Of a stretch of 64,000 nucleotides of DNA, positions 8,833-17,218 are shown in pieces. The first letter of the stretch is position 1; every line of letters begins with the position of its first letter. The position numbers and the translations under genes were made by a program. Source of the stretch: Zeaxanthinibacter enoshimensis. GTDB lineage: Bacteria; Bacteroidota; Bacteroidia; Flavobacteriales; Flavobacteriaceae. Below the pieces are notes generated by a model. It was not told where the DNA came from and did not search any database. It was given only the letters and a program-made list of their open reading frames with translations. The DNA lies in contig NZ_SNYI01000003.1 of the NCBI RefSeq assembly GCF_004362865.1, positions 62,001 through 126,000 of the forward strand, read 5' to 3'.

Positions 8833-9735
8833 TTACAGGTTGTCAGGACAGTAATCTAACAATTCAACACCTGCTGAAGGACTTGGTCCTGCATCAACAA
8901 CGGTGTTACCATTGGCTGAAGTTAACTGGAAGGTAACTTCAGAATCCCAATCTCCTGACTGGTACTGTACTGAGATCACTTCGTCATCGGCATCCACTAC
9001 AAATGTAGCTACTCCGGCAACGGCTTCCCCGATACTATCCAGGGAATAAGCAGTGGTCTCACCATCAATAGTTACCAGTACTGCTGCTCCGTTCCATCCG
9101 TCTCCGTAAGAATCCTGCATGGCCAGAGACCATACACCGGCAGTCGGCTTAGAAGGTGCACATACCACAGTGGCAGTGTACAGGAATGGAGAACTGAAAT
9201 AAGACCCGGTAATGGTACCTGAGTTATCGGCGAAAGAATACCTTCTTCCGTCTGTCAGGACCGCTTCAAAACGGATCTCGAACTGGTCTCCCCCTTCTAC
9301 TTCACTGGAAGGCAGGCCAAGAGCACTAAGCATCTCATCTCCGCTAATAGAGTAGGATACTACCGGTAAACCACGCTCTCCTGTGCTGAACGAGGAGGCA
9401 GGAATAGTGGTAGCTAAAACCTGTGCCTTATCATTGTCTGTTCCGCCGGCCGTGTTGTCACGGTAACCGACATATACTTCGACTTCTGCTAAGAGGTCTC
9501 CATCTTCATGATCTTGGTATTCCAGCTCGACCCCAAAACTTTGGCCGGGAGCTATACTACCATCAGACTGGATGGCGATCTCGTTAGAGAGTACGTTTAG
9601 AGTTCTTAAGACAGCGCCACGTTCAGTACCAGAAACGATCTGGTCAACGATCTCATTACTGTCTTCACAAGCTGCGAATACCAAAACGATCCCAGCTAGT
9701 ATACTTCCTAATAGTTTATTTTGAAACTTTTTCAT
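8833..9735 (-). CDS. SusCD-associated surface lipoprotein with GDGWNG domain
   Basis: A 300-residue lipoprotein encoded third in a susC-susD-lipoprotein operon, where SusE/SusF-like glycan- or ligand-binding proteins normally sit. The signal peptide ends in VFAAC (Cys about 22). The middle region is beta-rich. The last third holds a SYGDGWNGAAVLVTIDGE motif (about 208-225), typical of a small beta-sandwich domain repeated in secreted Bacteroidota proteins, with two Cys (in VVCAPS and the C-terminal DYCPDNL) that could pair. It likely helps capture substrate for the adjacent SusC/SusD pair, which is inference from position. No catalytic motif is visible. Confidence 0.75.
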   Translation of the reverse strand: MKKFQNKLLGSILAGIVLVFAACEDSNEIVDQIVSGTERGAVLRTLNVLSNEIAIQSDGSIAPGQSFGVELEYQDHEDGDLLAEVEVYVGYRDNTAGGTDNDKAQVLATTIPASSFSTGERGLPVVSYSISGDEMLSALGLPSSEVEGGDQFEIRFEAVLTDGRRYSFADNSGTITGSYFSSPFLYTATVVCAPSKPTAGVWSLAMQDSYGDGWNGAAVLVTIDGETTAYSLDSIGEAVAGVATFVVDADDEVISVQYQSGDWDSEVTFQLTSANGNTVVDAGPSPSAGVELLDYCPDNL

Positions 9736-9750
9736 TTTTCTTCTTAGTTA

Positions 9751-11421
9751 TTAATTAGCAGGTGGGAATGTTGGGCTCGCAGGGTTGGTGTCCCAGAATA
9801 CCTGCTCAGTCAATGTTGTCTTTTGCTGGATATTTGGGTTAGTGATCACCTCGTTCTGGGCGTACAGGAATGATCTAGGGAATGCTCCCGGATCTGGTTC
9901 CCAGTTAGGAACTAATGTGGTTGGGAAACCTGTAAGCCTGTAATAGTTGTAGGCTTCGGTCGCACCACCAAATAGGGTGATAAAATACTGCTCTGCAAAT
10001 ATGTTCTGCTGATCGTCTCCACTGGCAGCTAAATATGCTGCTACCGTGTCAGAGATATAGGTCTCAACTTCTGTCTCGGTTGGAGCTACAGATGCATCTG
10101 CATTACCATCAAGAGAACCAAAGCTCTGAACCTTTGCAATGTGCTTTTCAAGTCCGGCCTCCATAAAGGCGGCTTTCTGTGCAGGACTAGTGGCCATGAT
10201 ACCTCTCCAGAAATCTACGTAAGAGGCAAGGATGATTGGCTCAATTCCGGCTCCACCGCCACCAAGTCCTAATCCTACGTTTCCAAAGCTGCTGTCATCA
10301 AAACGACCACCTGCCGGGTAAACCCCTACAGCGACCCTTTTGAAGTTATCCGGAGGAGTTCCTTCGTCGTTTCCGTGAGTTCTACCCCAGTATCCGTTTG
10401 GAACACTACAGTAAGTATAGCCTCCGTCCTGGAAGTGCTGTGGTGGCACAGCCAGAGAACAAGCAAGGTCTTCCTCGTTGGCAGGAGCATCAGCCCCTGG
10501 AGTAGCATCTACCTGTCGGTAGAAGTAATAACGGATCCTTGGATCTCCTTTATCAAGCATAGTTTCCATCAACCAGTTAGACTGGTAGATATTGGCTCCT
10601 GATGGAGTGTAATCTGCTGCGTAATCCGGGTGGCGATCGTCAGGCTGTAACTCACTTGTTCCGTAAGCGAACTGGAAATCATCATCATTCTCAGCGATAA
10701 AATCACCGCCGGCGATAATACTGTTAAAAGTGGCAGTATCGCCAGTAAGAACAGCTGCTCTTAAACGAAGGGTGTTGATCAGTTTGATCCACTTATCAGT
10801 GTCACCCCCGTAGAACATATCAGTAGCTCCCTGGGTTGCAGGTCCGGAGGCTAATAAAGCTTCTCCTTCGTTCAGTAAGCCCTGGGCAGCTGCGTAGATA
10901 GCAGGTCCGTCGTCCAGGGTAGGAGCAGGGAATTCTGCGGGCTGCAGAGCCTCGCTCCAAACTGCCTGCCCAAGGTAATCTGCCAACTGGAACAGTACAT
11001 GAGCTGCAAGAACTTTTCCGACCCCGATATGGAAGGAATAATCCACGTCGGTTTGAGCGTCGATAGATTCAAGATTCTGGATGTTTGTCAGTATACCTAC
11101 ATCGACTGGTCGACCAGGAATGTTTGTGCCGCTACTATAAAAACGTTCCCAGATGCCATTAAAAGTAGCTCCTGAATAGTTATTAAAGTAGTTACGACCA
11201 AACATATAGTCAATTCGCGTTACCTGTGCCCCGATATCACTGATAGAACTCTGGTTAGAGGCATAGGCCAACTGAATCGAGTTCAACAACAGGTTAGGGT
11301 CTGCCTGGTCAGAGGCAAGGTCGTTCGGACTTACACGTAAGTCCAAATCTGTCGTCTCACAGGCCTGGAATAACCCTCCTGTGACAAGGACAATCGTAAT
11401 ATATTTAAATAGTTTTTTCAT
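9751..11421 (-). CDS. SusD/RagB-family nutrient-binding lipoprotein (SusD-like_2 type)
   Basis: A 556-residue outer-membrane lipoprotein that forms the lid over its SusC partner and helps capture substrate. The lipobox is LFQAC (Cys about 21). The mature start DLDLRVSPNDLASDQADPNLLLN and helices such as HIGVGKVLAAHVLFQLADYLGQAVWSEAL fit the TPR-rich SusD-like_2 fold. WIKLINTLRLRAAVLTGD and the late FAEQYFITLFGGATEAYNYYRLTGFP block are also typical. It is 27 bp downstream of its susC and 15 bp before the lipoprotein gene. The substrate is unknown: neither an enzyme nor a regulator specific for a glycan is encoded beside it. Confidence 0.93.
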   Translation of the reverse strand: MKKLFKYITIVLVTGGLFQACETTDLDLRVSPNDLASDQADPNLLLNSIQLAYASNQSSISDIGAQVTRIDYMFGRNYFNNYSGATFNGIWERFYSSGTNIPGRPVDVGILTNIQNLESIDAQTDVDYSFHIGVGKVLAAHVLFQLADYLGQAVWSEALQPAEFPAPTLDDGPAIYAAAQGLLNEGEALLASGPATQGATDMFYGGDTDKWIKLINTLRLRAAVLTGDTATFNSIIAGGDFIAENDDDFQFAYGTSELQPDDRHPDYAADYTPSGANIYQSNWLMETMLDKGDPRIRYYFYRQVDATPGADAPANEEDLACSLAVPPQHFQDGGYTYCSVPNGYWGRTHGNDEGTPPDNFKRVAVGVYPAGGRFDDSSFGNVGLGLGGGGAGIEPIILASYVDFWRGIMATSPAQKAAFMEAGLEKHIAKVQSFGSLDGNADASVAPTETEVETYISDTVAAYLAASGDDQQNIFAEQYFITLFGGATEAYNYYRLTGFPTTLVPNWEPDPGAFPRSFLYAQNEVITNPNIQQKTTLTEQVFWDTNPASPTFPPAN

Positions 11422-11448
11422 AATTTCTATATCATTAACAATTTTTTA

Positions 11449-14400
11449 TTAGAAAGAGGCTTTGATGCTGACTCCGTATCTCCTGGAGCTAGGTCCGTTG
11501 ATAAAGTCGAATCCTCGCCCGTTACCAATACCAACACCTTGTACGTTAGGGTCAAAGTTGGCCCCGTCAGGAGTGTTGTATGCATCGTACCATAGGTTAA
11601 ATCCTTGAGCTGTGATGCTCAGTGACCCAAATGGTGTTCTGTCAAGGAATTTAGATGGGAAAGTGTATCCCAGCGAAACTTCCTGTAAACGGATCACAGA
11701 AGCGTCATATATCCTGGTCTCGGTTGGTCCGAATAACAGGTTGCTGAAGTAGTAAGTAGAGTTATTGATCTGTACGTTGTTTGGCTGACCAGTAGACTCC
11801 TGTACTCCCGGAAGGATGTACGTTGCCAGACGATCTTCCGTCTCAACGATAAGACCACGACCCAGAAGCACCCCGATGGTACTGGATAGGATATCCCCTC
11901 CTTTGGTGTGGTTCACCTGGAACCCAAGGTTCCAGTTCTTATACTTAAGCGTGTTAATGAAGTTCATTGTGTAATCAGGAACAGCATCCCCTACGATCGG
12001 TACATTTCCGTCAAGATCCTGCTCAACTACAACATAGCTACCTGATGAGTTTACCAGGAAGTTACCGTCTGCATCTCTACCGATAGCAGTACCTACAATG
12101 GTACCAAGTGACTCTCCTTTGATCGCCGCGTTAGAACCTCTGAACAGTCCTCCTCCTACGGCCAAACTACCGGCGTAAGCGATGAAATCCTGCTCCTGCT
12201 CTGTAACGATCTCGTTGTTGGTGAAGAAGTTCACCCTGGAGTTCCAGCTGAAGTTCTGTCCTTTGAAGATATCAACCCCAAGATCTGCTTCAAAACCGCT
12301 GTTCTTTATCTCCCCGATGTTACTCTGGGTGAAAGAGAATCCGGTAGAAGGAGAAAGAGGCTCGGTAACGATCAGGTCATTTGTTCTCCTGTCAAAATAA
12401 GTAAGGTCAATAGAAACCCTGTTTCTCAGGATACGTGATTCAAGACCTATTTCGTACTCCTCCAGAAGTTCAGGCTTCAGGTCGGGGTTCGCACGGAAGT
12501 TATCCGTCTGGTTGGTCGTGATCGATCCACCTGTGATCGGGTCATTGTATACTAGTGTATTCTGCTGAACTACGTTAACTGTAGGATACCCTGTTGGGAA
12601 GGTAGCCGAGGTACCGTAGCTGGCACGTAACTTAAGGAAGTTAAGTCCGCCTTCGCTGCGCAGCCCGTTAAAGGCAGTGGTTGGAAGGAAAGATAAACTT
12701 ACTCCAGGATACGTTTTATTGTTGTTCTCGCTGGTAAGGTTAGAAACCCAGTCAGTCCTCGCTGAAACGTTCAGGTAAAGGAAATCGTCATAATCAAGAG
12801 TTGCTTGTCCAAGTATCCCTACAATGTTCCTCTTCTGAGTGAACTGTAATGGAGTCTGGTTCGCGTAGTTGAAGTGCCTTTTGATCCCGTAAACGATCTG
12901 TCCGGTAGAGGAAACCCCTGAACGGTCAAATTCATCAGAACGGGAAGTTGCACCTACTGTGAAAGTCATCCCTAACTTCTCTGATAATTCATAATCACCA
13001 TTCAATGACAGGAAATGCTCCCAGATAGTGTTGTTGTTATCATAAGTCTGAAGGAATCCAAAGATAGCCTGAGTAAATTCTACCCCACCTTTGTTACCAC
13101 CGTTTACGTTACGCTCGTTGTAGAAATCAAGACCTGTTCTCCAGTTAAGGTTCAGGTTGTCGTTGATGTTGTAGCTCAACTGTGCGTTCCAGAAGATACG
13201 GTTGGTCAACTGGCGGTAAGTTACGTTTGCCGCAGTCCAACGTGGGTTGATGATGTCGTTACCGTTACGGTAGTAAACACTGGATCCGTCAATTGGATTC
13301 TGGAACGGAAGTCCCATCAGGTCCACAGAACGTGGTGTAAAAAGTACGTTACCGTAAACAGAAAGTCCGTCAGTACCGTTACCCCTTGAGGAGGCGATAG
13401 GAGGCGTTCTGTAATCTGTCCTGGAGTAGTTCATTGCACCACTCACGGTAAACTTGTTTGTCAGTTCTGAACGACCACCAATAGAAAGGTTGGTACGCTT
13501 CAGGGAGTTACCCGGGGTAAACCCGACATCATCAAGGTGACCAAGGTTCACATTATAGGTTGTTTTTCCATTTTCGCTACCCCCGGCAATGTTGATAGAG
13601 GTGTTGGTCACATGACCAGGACGAAAGAACTCTTCTACAGAGTTGTAAGGTTTCCAGTCATAACGCGCTCCCTGTAACTCAGGAAAAGCGGCCCTTGTAG
13701 AGGCTACTGCTGTTGTGGAGTATGGATGCTCCAGTGTTCCATTGTCATCGATTGCTGGTTGCGCTCCCCATCCTGCGGTACCGCCTCGGTCAAAGCTAGG
13801 TCCCCAGTTAGAGAAGAACCATCCGAAAGACTGGTCAAATCCGTTACCATAAGAATCCTGGTAATCAGGCATTGAAGCCATCTCGTTAGTGTAGAAAGAT
13901 TGGTTCACGGTGATCTCGGTCTTTTTCTTTCCCCCGGAAGCAGCACCTGCTTTCGTGGTGATCAGGATAACACCGTTCTTACCCTGGGTTCCGTAAAGGG
14001 TTGCAGCAGCAAGTCCTTTAAGTACCTCAACACTCGCGATGTTGTTAGGGTCAATATCAAGGAAACGGGAAGAACCGGTGTTACCACCGATAAAGTTTCC
14101 AGTGGCGTTGGTGTCGTTACTGAACGGAACGCCGTCTACAATGAATAAAGCCTGGTTACTACCACTGAATGAACTAAGACCCCGGATGGTTACGTTGGTC
14201 GCAGATCCGGAAGCACCACCGGCAGAGGTAATGTTTACCCCGGCAGCTTTACCAGATAGTACCCTCGCAACATCACCTTCAGAGCGTGATTCCAGCTGTT
14301 CCTGGCCTACGGAAGTTACCGCATATCCCAGTGCTTTCTTCTCACGCTTGATACCCTGTGCGGTCACAACCACTTCTTCCAGGGCTTGTGCGTCTTCGGT

Positions 14401-14685
14401 CATCTGCACATTAATAGTGTTGCCTGCGCCGACAGTCCGGGTCTCCTCTTTTTGTCCAATGTAAGTGAAAAGCAGGGTCTGCCCCTCAGCTGCACTGATC
14501 GAGTAGTTACCGTCAAAATCGGTCTGGGTACCCACTGTGGTCCCGCTGACAACGATGTTAACGCCAGGTAAGGGCAGGCCATCTTGGTCTGTAACCGTAC
14601 CTGAAATCGTCTTTTCTTGTGCAAACGATAGATGCACAACAAACGCTAATAATAGCGTTAAGATTCCATTAAAACTTGTTCTCAT
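11449..14685 (-). CDS. SusC/RagA-family TonB-linked outer-membrane transporter
   Basis: A 1078-residue TonB-dependent transporter. In order: a signal peptide ending LSFAQ; a carboxypeptidase-regulatory-like domain (TISGTVTDQDGLPLPGVNIVV, about 26-100); a TonB-box-like EEVVVTAQGI (about 103-112); a plug domain with TIRGLSSFSGSNQALFIVDGVPF and LKGLAAATLYGTQGKNGVILITTKAG; then a long beta-barrel ending in an aromatic residue (SIKASF). These are the defining features of SusC. It imports oligomers or peptides too large for porins, with its SusD partner. A promoter-like block lies 29-58 bp upstream. Confidence 0.95.
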   Translation of the reverse strand: MRTSFNGILTLLLAFVVHLSFAQEKTISGTVTDQDGLPLPGVNIVVSGTTVGTQTDFDGNYSISAAEGQTLLFTYIGQKEETRTVGAGNTINVQMTEDAQALEEVVVTAQGIKREKKALGYAVTSVGQEQLESRSEGDVARVLSGKAAGVNITSAGGASGSATNVTIRGLSSFSGSNQALFIVDGVPFSNDTNATGNFIGGNTGSSRFLDIDPNNIASVEVLKGLAAATLYGTQGKNGVILITTKAGAASGGKKKTEITVNQSFYTNEMASMPDYQDSYGNGFDQSFGWFFSNWGPSFDRGGTAGWGAQPAIDDNGTLEHPYSTTAVASTRAAFPELQGARYDWKPYNSVEEFFRPGHVTNTSINIAGGSENGKTTYNVNLGHLDDVGFTPGNSLKRTNLSIGGRSELTNKFTVSGAMNYSRTDYRTPPIASSRGNGTDGLSVYGNVLFTPRSVDLMGLPFQNPIDGSSVYYRNGNDIINPRWTAANVTYRQLTNRIFWNAQLSYNINDNLNLNWRTGLDFYNERNVNGGNKGGVEFTQAIFGFLQTYDNNNTIWEHFLSLNGDYELSEKLGMTFTVGATSRSDEFDRSGVSSTGQIVYGIKRHFNYANQTPLQFTQKRNIVGILGQATLDYDDFLYLNVSARTDWVSNLTSENNNKTYPGVSLSFLPTTAFNGLRSEGGLNFLKLRASYGTSATFPTGYPTVNVVQQNTLVYNDPITGGSITTNQTDNFRANPDLKPELLEEYEIGLESRILRNRVSIDLTYFDRRTNDLIVTEPLSPSTGFSFTQSNIGEIKNSGFEADLGVDIFKGQNFSWNSRVNFFTNNEIVTEQEQDFIAYAGSLAVGGGLFRGSNAAIKGESLGTIVGTAIGRDADGNFLVNSSGSYVVVEQDLDGNVPIVGDAVPDYTMNFINTLKYKNWNLGFQVNHTKGGDILSSTIGVLLGRGLIVETEDRLATYILPGVQESTGQPNNVQINNSTYYFSNLLFGPTETRIYDASVIRLQEVSLGYTFPSKFLDRTPFGSLSITAQGFNLWYDAYNTPDGANFDPNVQGVGIGNGRGFDFINGPSSRRYGVSIKASF

Positions 14686-14713
14686 TGTATGATTATTTGA
14701 ATTAGCTAGCCGC

Positions 14714-14743
14714 TAAAATCTTAATTCTGTGTTAATAATCCAA
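14714..14743 (-). promoter_or_regulatory. Candidate promoter of the first susC, conserved with the second
   Basis: On the minus strand TTG (14741-14743) is followed after 17 bases by TAAGATTTTA (14714-14723). The same arrangement, with TAAGATTTTG, lies upstream of the other susC. The distance from TTG to the last TTTn equals that in the consensus TTG-N19-TAnnTTTG, but the TA of the consensus is replaced. Promoter function is therefore inferred. Confidence 0.45.
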
Positions 14744-14809
14744 ACTAATTTTAATAAAATTTTATGGTTTGGAGTGCGAATCTAGCATTGTAAGCAGGGG
14801 TCTGATGAC

Positions 14810-14825
14810 ATATCCTTAAGGATAT
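14810..14825. promoter_or_regulatory. 16-bp perfect palindrome, possible operator
   Basis: ATATCCTTAAGGATAT is perfectly self-complementary and nearly extends on both sides (ACAT...ATGT with two extra bases). It lies about 70 bp upstream of the candidate susC promoter. It lacks a loop, so it suits a dimeric regulator better than a terminator. No regulator gene is adjacent. Confidence 0.35.
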
Positions 14826-15161
14826 ATGTTAAAACCTTTGCGGATACTGTTGTTATACTCATAAATCACTGTAAATAAGAAGGTTAATTGCGGTATTATA
14901 TGTATAAAATGCATAAAGTTCAGATTATCAGGTTTATGCTTCAATTAGGTAGAAACAGGGCAGGGCAGGGGGGGGCAGCTGATAAGTTCATAAAAAATTA
15001 ACATATGGGGTATATGCCCTCGTTAATCCTTTGAGATCATCAAATTTTCACCCCTTTTTCAGGCATTATAATTTTTAAGAAAAGGGTAATTAAAGCTTGC
15101 TGCAGGTTAAAATCTGCCTTGGAAGTATTATTTAGGAGTTCAATCTTGCAGGGATGTGAAC

Positions 15162-15201
15162 AAAAAAAGTGAGGTCTGCATTTTTATGCAAACCCCACTT
15201 T
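15162..15201 (-). terminator. Intrinsic terminator of the second SusCD operon
   Basis: On the minus strand a 16-bp stem with three non-Watson-Crick G-T or T-G pairs at most (AAAGTGGGGTTTGCAT against ATGCAGACCTCACTTT, loop AAAA) is followed by seven T. It lies about 50 bases after the stop of the Calx-beta-like lipoprotein gene. Confidence 0.85.
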
Positions 15202-15248
15202 ACTATTTAATACAGCTGATCCTGAATCCGGATCCGGCTATAGCTTAT

Positions 15249-15782
15249 TTAATCTACGTCAGCAATATTGACGGTCTGGCTCCGTAGAGAAGCTGTACCA
15301 CCACGGCCAACCTCTACAGTTCCCTGTCCATTGGACGCGCTCAGTAGCGTAACCTCCAAGGTCTTGGCGCCATCCGCAACTCCATCAGTTAACAAGGTGA
15401 TGTCGATATCCGCGTTTGGCGGTAAACCATCCAGGTTAGCTTCAGGACCGGGCTTGCTGATGATCACGGTACCACCTGCGCTGTCAGCTCCGTCAACAGT
15501 AAAGTCTTCCCCGAAGACTGCAGAGCCGCTGAAACCATAAGTAACGGTGACATTACTCACTGTTCCGCCGGGAATCTCTACATTAAGGCTGACACTTCCG
15601 GCATCCTCCGCGGTATCCACAGGGGCGATGGAGGAGCTGGCTCCAGGAGCGCTGAACGCGACATAAGCCGGTAATTCCTCGACCGAAAGGCCTCTCTCAT
15701 CAAGGTCGTAATCTTCGGTACACCCGGTAAAGACCAGGGCCATTGCGATTACTGTATAAAGTATATTTCTCATCTTTTTCAA
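15249..15782 (-). CDS. Calx-beta-like surface lipoprotein, third gene of SusCD operon
   Basis: A 177-residue lipoprotein with signal peptide and lipobox VFTGC (Cys about 21). The mature part is a single Ig-like beta domain resembling Calx-beta. It has an EDAGSVSLNVEIPGG segment, a GSAVFGEDFTVDG loop, and a later region ADIDITLLTDGVADGAKTLEVTLLSA that reads like the domain's Ca-binding strand-turn pattern. It starts 3 bp after the susD stop, so it is translated from the same mRNA. It probably extends the substrate-capture surface of the transporter; this is inference from position and fold. Confidence 0.7.
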   Translation of the reverse strand: MKKMRNILYTVIAMALVFTGCTEDYDLDERGLSVEELPAYVAFSAPGASSSIAPVDTAEDAGSVSLNVEIPGGTVSNVTVTYGFSGSAVFGEDFTVDGADSAGGTVIISKPGPEANLDGLPPNADIDITLLTDGVADGAKTLEVTLLSASNGQGTVEVGRGGTASLRSQTVNIADVD

Positions 15783-15785
15783 TTT

Positions 15786-17207
15786 TTATAAGTTTTCAAA
15801 CCACATGGGTACGTCTGTATTCTTGTTTGCCGGGGTGTTAGGATTACTACCAACTTCATCCGGAGGATAGTTGAATCGCTTCAGGATGGTAGAAATTGTA
15901 GACGCCGGAGGTGTCTCAAGAACCGGGAACTGGTTCCTTCTTACTTCATTCCAGGCTCTCACGGGCATCAGGAAAGAAGCCAGGTATTGCTGCTCGAAAA
16001 CATCGTTGGCGGTAGGAGGTGCCAGGCTGGCAACATAGGCATCTATCTCGGCATCACCAACCGTTGTAATGACTCCCGGGATATCCTGACCCCACCACTT
16101 GATATTGTTCCTTACACCATTCCTGTAGTTCTCATCGGCAGACCCTGCAGCGGCAAACCCATCAAGGGCAAGTTCTGCTTTGTAAAGGTCGATCTCCGAT
16201 GGCAACATAAACATATCAGGCAAAGTGGCTCTAATGATGTTGTTGCTCAAAACAGAGGTTGACGGATCGGGAAACTGGTCGATACCCGGTGCAGGCAGAT
16301 CATTCCTGGCCACCCACAGGTCGTACCTTGGATCCCCTGAGCCCCTTAGCAATTCGTCAATAGGATCTCCAGGTCCGAATACATTCTGACTTTCGTTATC
16401 CGGTCCGAAGAAGGCGGTAATGATCGTTAACATACCATTCTGTGCCCCGGGCTGGCCGGAATATTCCAGGTATGCTGCCTGACCATTGCTCTCCATCAGT
16501 GGCTGGTTCAGCGTGGCATTGATCTGTGCATCCACATTGGCGCCTCCGCTCCTCAGCATCATCAGAGCTCTCAATTTAAGTGAATTCGCCAAAATCCTCC
16601 AGCTGGCCATATCGCCCCCGTAGAACATATCACTGTTTGCGGTAATGGAGAAATTTCCTTCGGCTGGCATATTGTCGATTAGGGCAATGGCCTCATCGTA
16701 CATGGCTACAATCCCGTTCAGAACGGTTTGCTGGTCATCGAATTCCGGTGAAGGAAACTCCTGCCCGTTCAAAGCCTGGGTAAAAGGAACTTCTTCCCAG
16801 AGGCTGGTAAGCTCGTAAAAGATATGCGCACTAAGGATAGTAGCAATGGCATTTACGTTGTTGCTGGTCGGGCCTGCTGCTTCCGCATCAGCCTTAACCA
16901 GGGACAGGTTACCCAGGATCTGGTTGTACATCATTCCCCAGGTGTTCCCTGTAAGGAAGATAGAGGTGTTTCCATTCTTCGGACTGTTAAAGGTGTCCGA
17001 AATGTATTGGGAAACATCAGGAATCCTGGTGCCTAATTCGGTCACCTTCCTGGACGAGTACTGTACGAACACGAACGGAAGTACCGCGTTAGGGTCGGCA
17101 GACGTCGCTGCCAACGGATCTGTATTGATATCGAGCTTCTCGTCACAAGAGGACAGAGCGCCGAAAGCGAATACAAATGAAAGTAATATATATTTTAATC
17201 TTTTCAT
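15786..17207 (-). CDS. SusD/RagB-family lipoprotein (SusD-like_2 type)
   Basis: A 473-residue SusD homologue, shorter than the copy at 9751-11421. The lipobox is ALSSC (Cys about 21), followed by DEKLDINTDPLAATSADPNAVLPF, a typical mature start. Helical motifs IATILSAHIFYELTSLWEEVPFTQAL, SWRILANSLKLRALMMLRSGG and a C-terminal FEQQYLASFLMPVRAWNEVRRNQFP place it in the SusD-like_2 group. It sits 11 bp after its susC. It would act as the extracellular lid of that transporter. Substrate unknown. Confidence 0.93.
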   Translation of the reverse strand: MKRLKYILLSFVFAFGALSSCDEKLDINTDPLAATSADPNAVLPFVFVQYSSRKVTELGTRIPDVSQYISDTFNSPKNGNTSIFLTGNTWGMMYNQILGNLSLVKADAEAAGPTSNNVNAIATILSAHIFYELTSLWEEVPFTQALNGQEFPSPEFDDQQTVLNGIVAMYDEAIALIDNMPAEGNFSITANSDMFYGGDMASWRILANSLKLRALMMLRSGGANVDAQINATLNQPLMESNGQAAYLEYSGQPGAQNGMLTIITAFFGPDNESQNVFGPGDPIDELLRGSGDPRYDLWVARNDLPAPGIDQFPDPSTSVLSNNIIRATLPDMFMLPSEIDLYKAELALDGFAAAGSADENYRNGVRNNIKWWGQDIPGVITTVGDAEIDAYVASLAPPTANDVFEQQYLASFLMPVRAWNEVRRNQFPVLETPPASTISTILKRFNYPPDEVGSNPNTPANKNTDVPMWFENL

Positions 17208-17218
17208 CTCTATTTTTT

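Larger units (their letters stand above)
14686..15248 (-). other. 563-bp intergenic region between two SusCD operons
   Basis: No credible gene. Next to susC it holds a promoter-like block (14714-14743) shared with the other susC. Further upstream is a 16-bp perfect palindrome (14810-14825). In the middle there is an AT-rich stretch with a G-rich patch (about 14957-14976, GGGCAGGGCAGGGGGGGGC). At the far end lies the terminator of the other operon (15162-15201). I see no repeat element or RNA gene. Confidence 0.7.

Noticed and set aside
14957-14976. G-rich patch as a G-quadruplex regulatory element
   Set aside because: The tracts GGG, GGG and GGGGGGGG could form one, but there is no positional or conservation evidence, so it is noted only.
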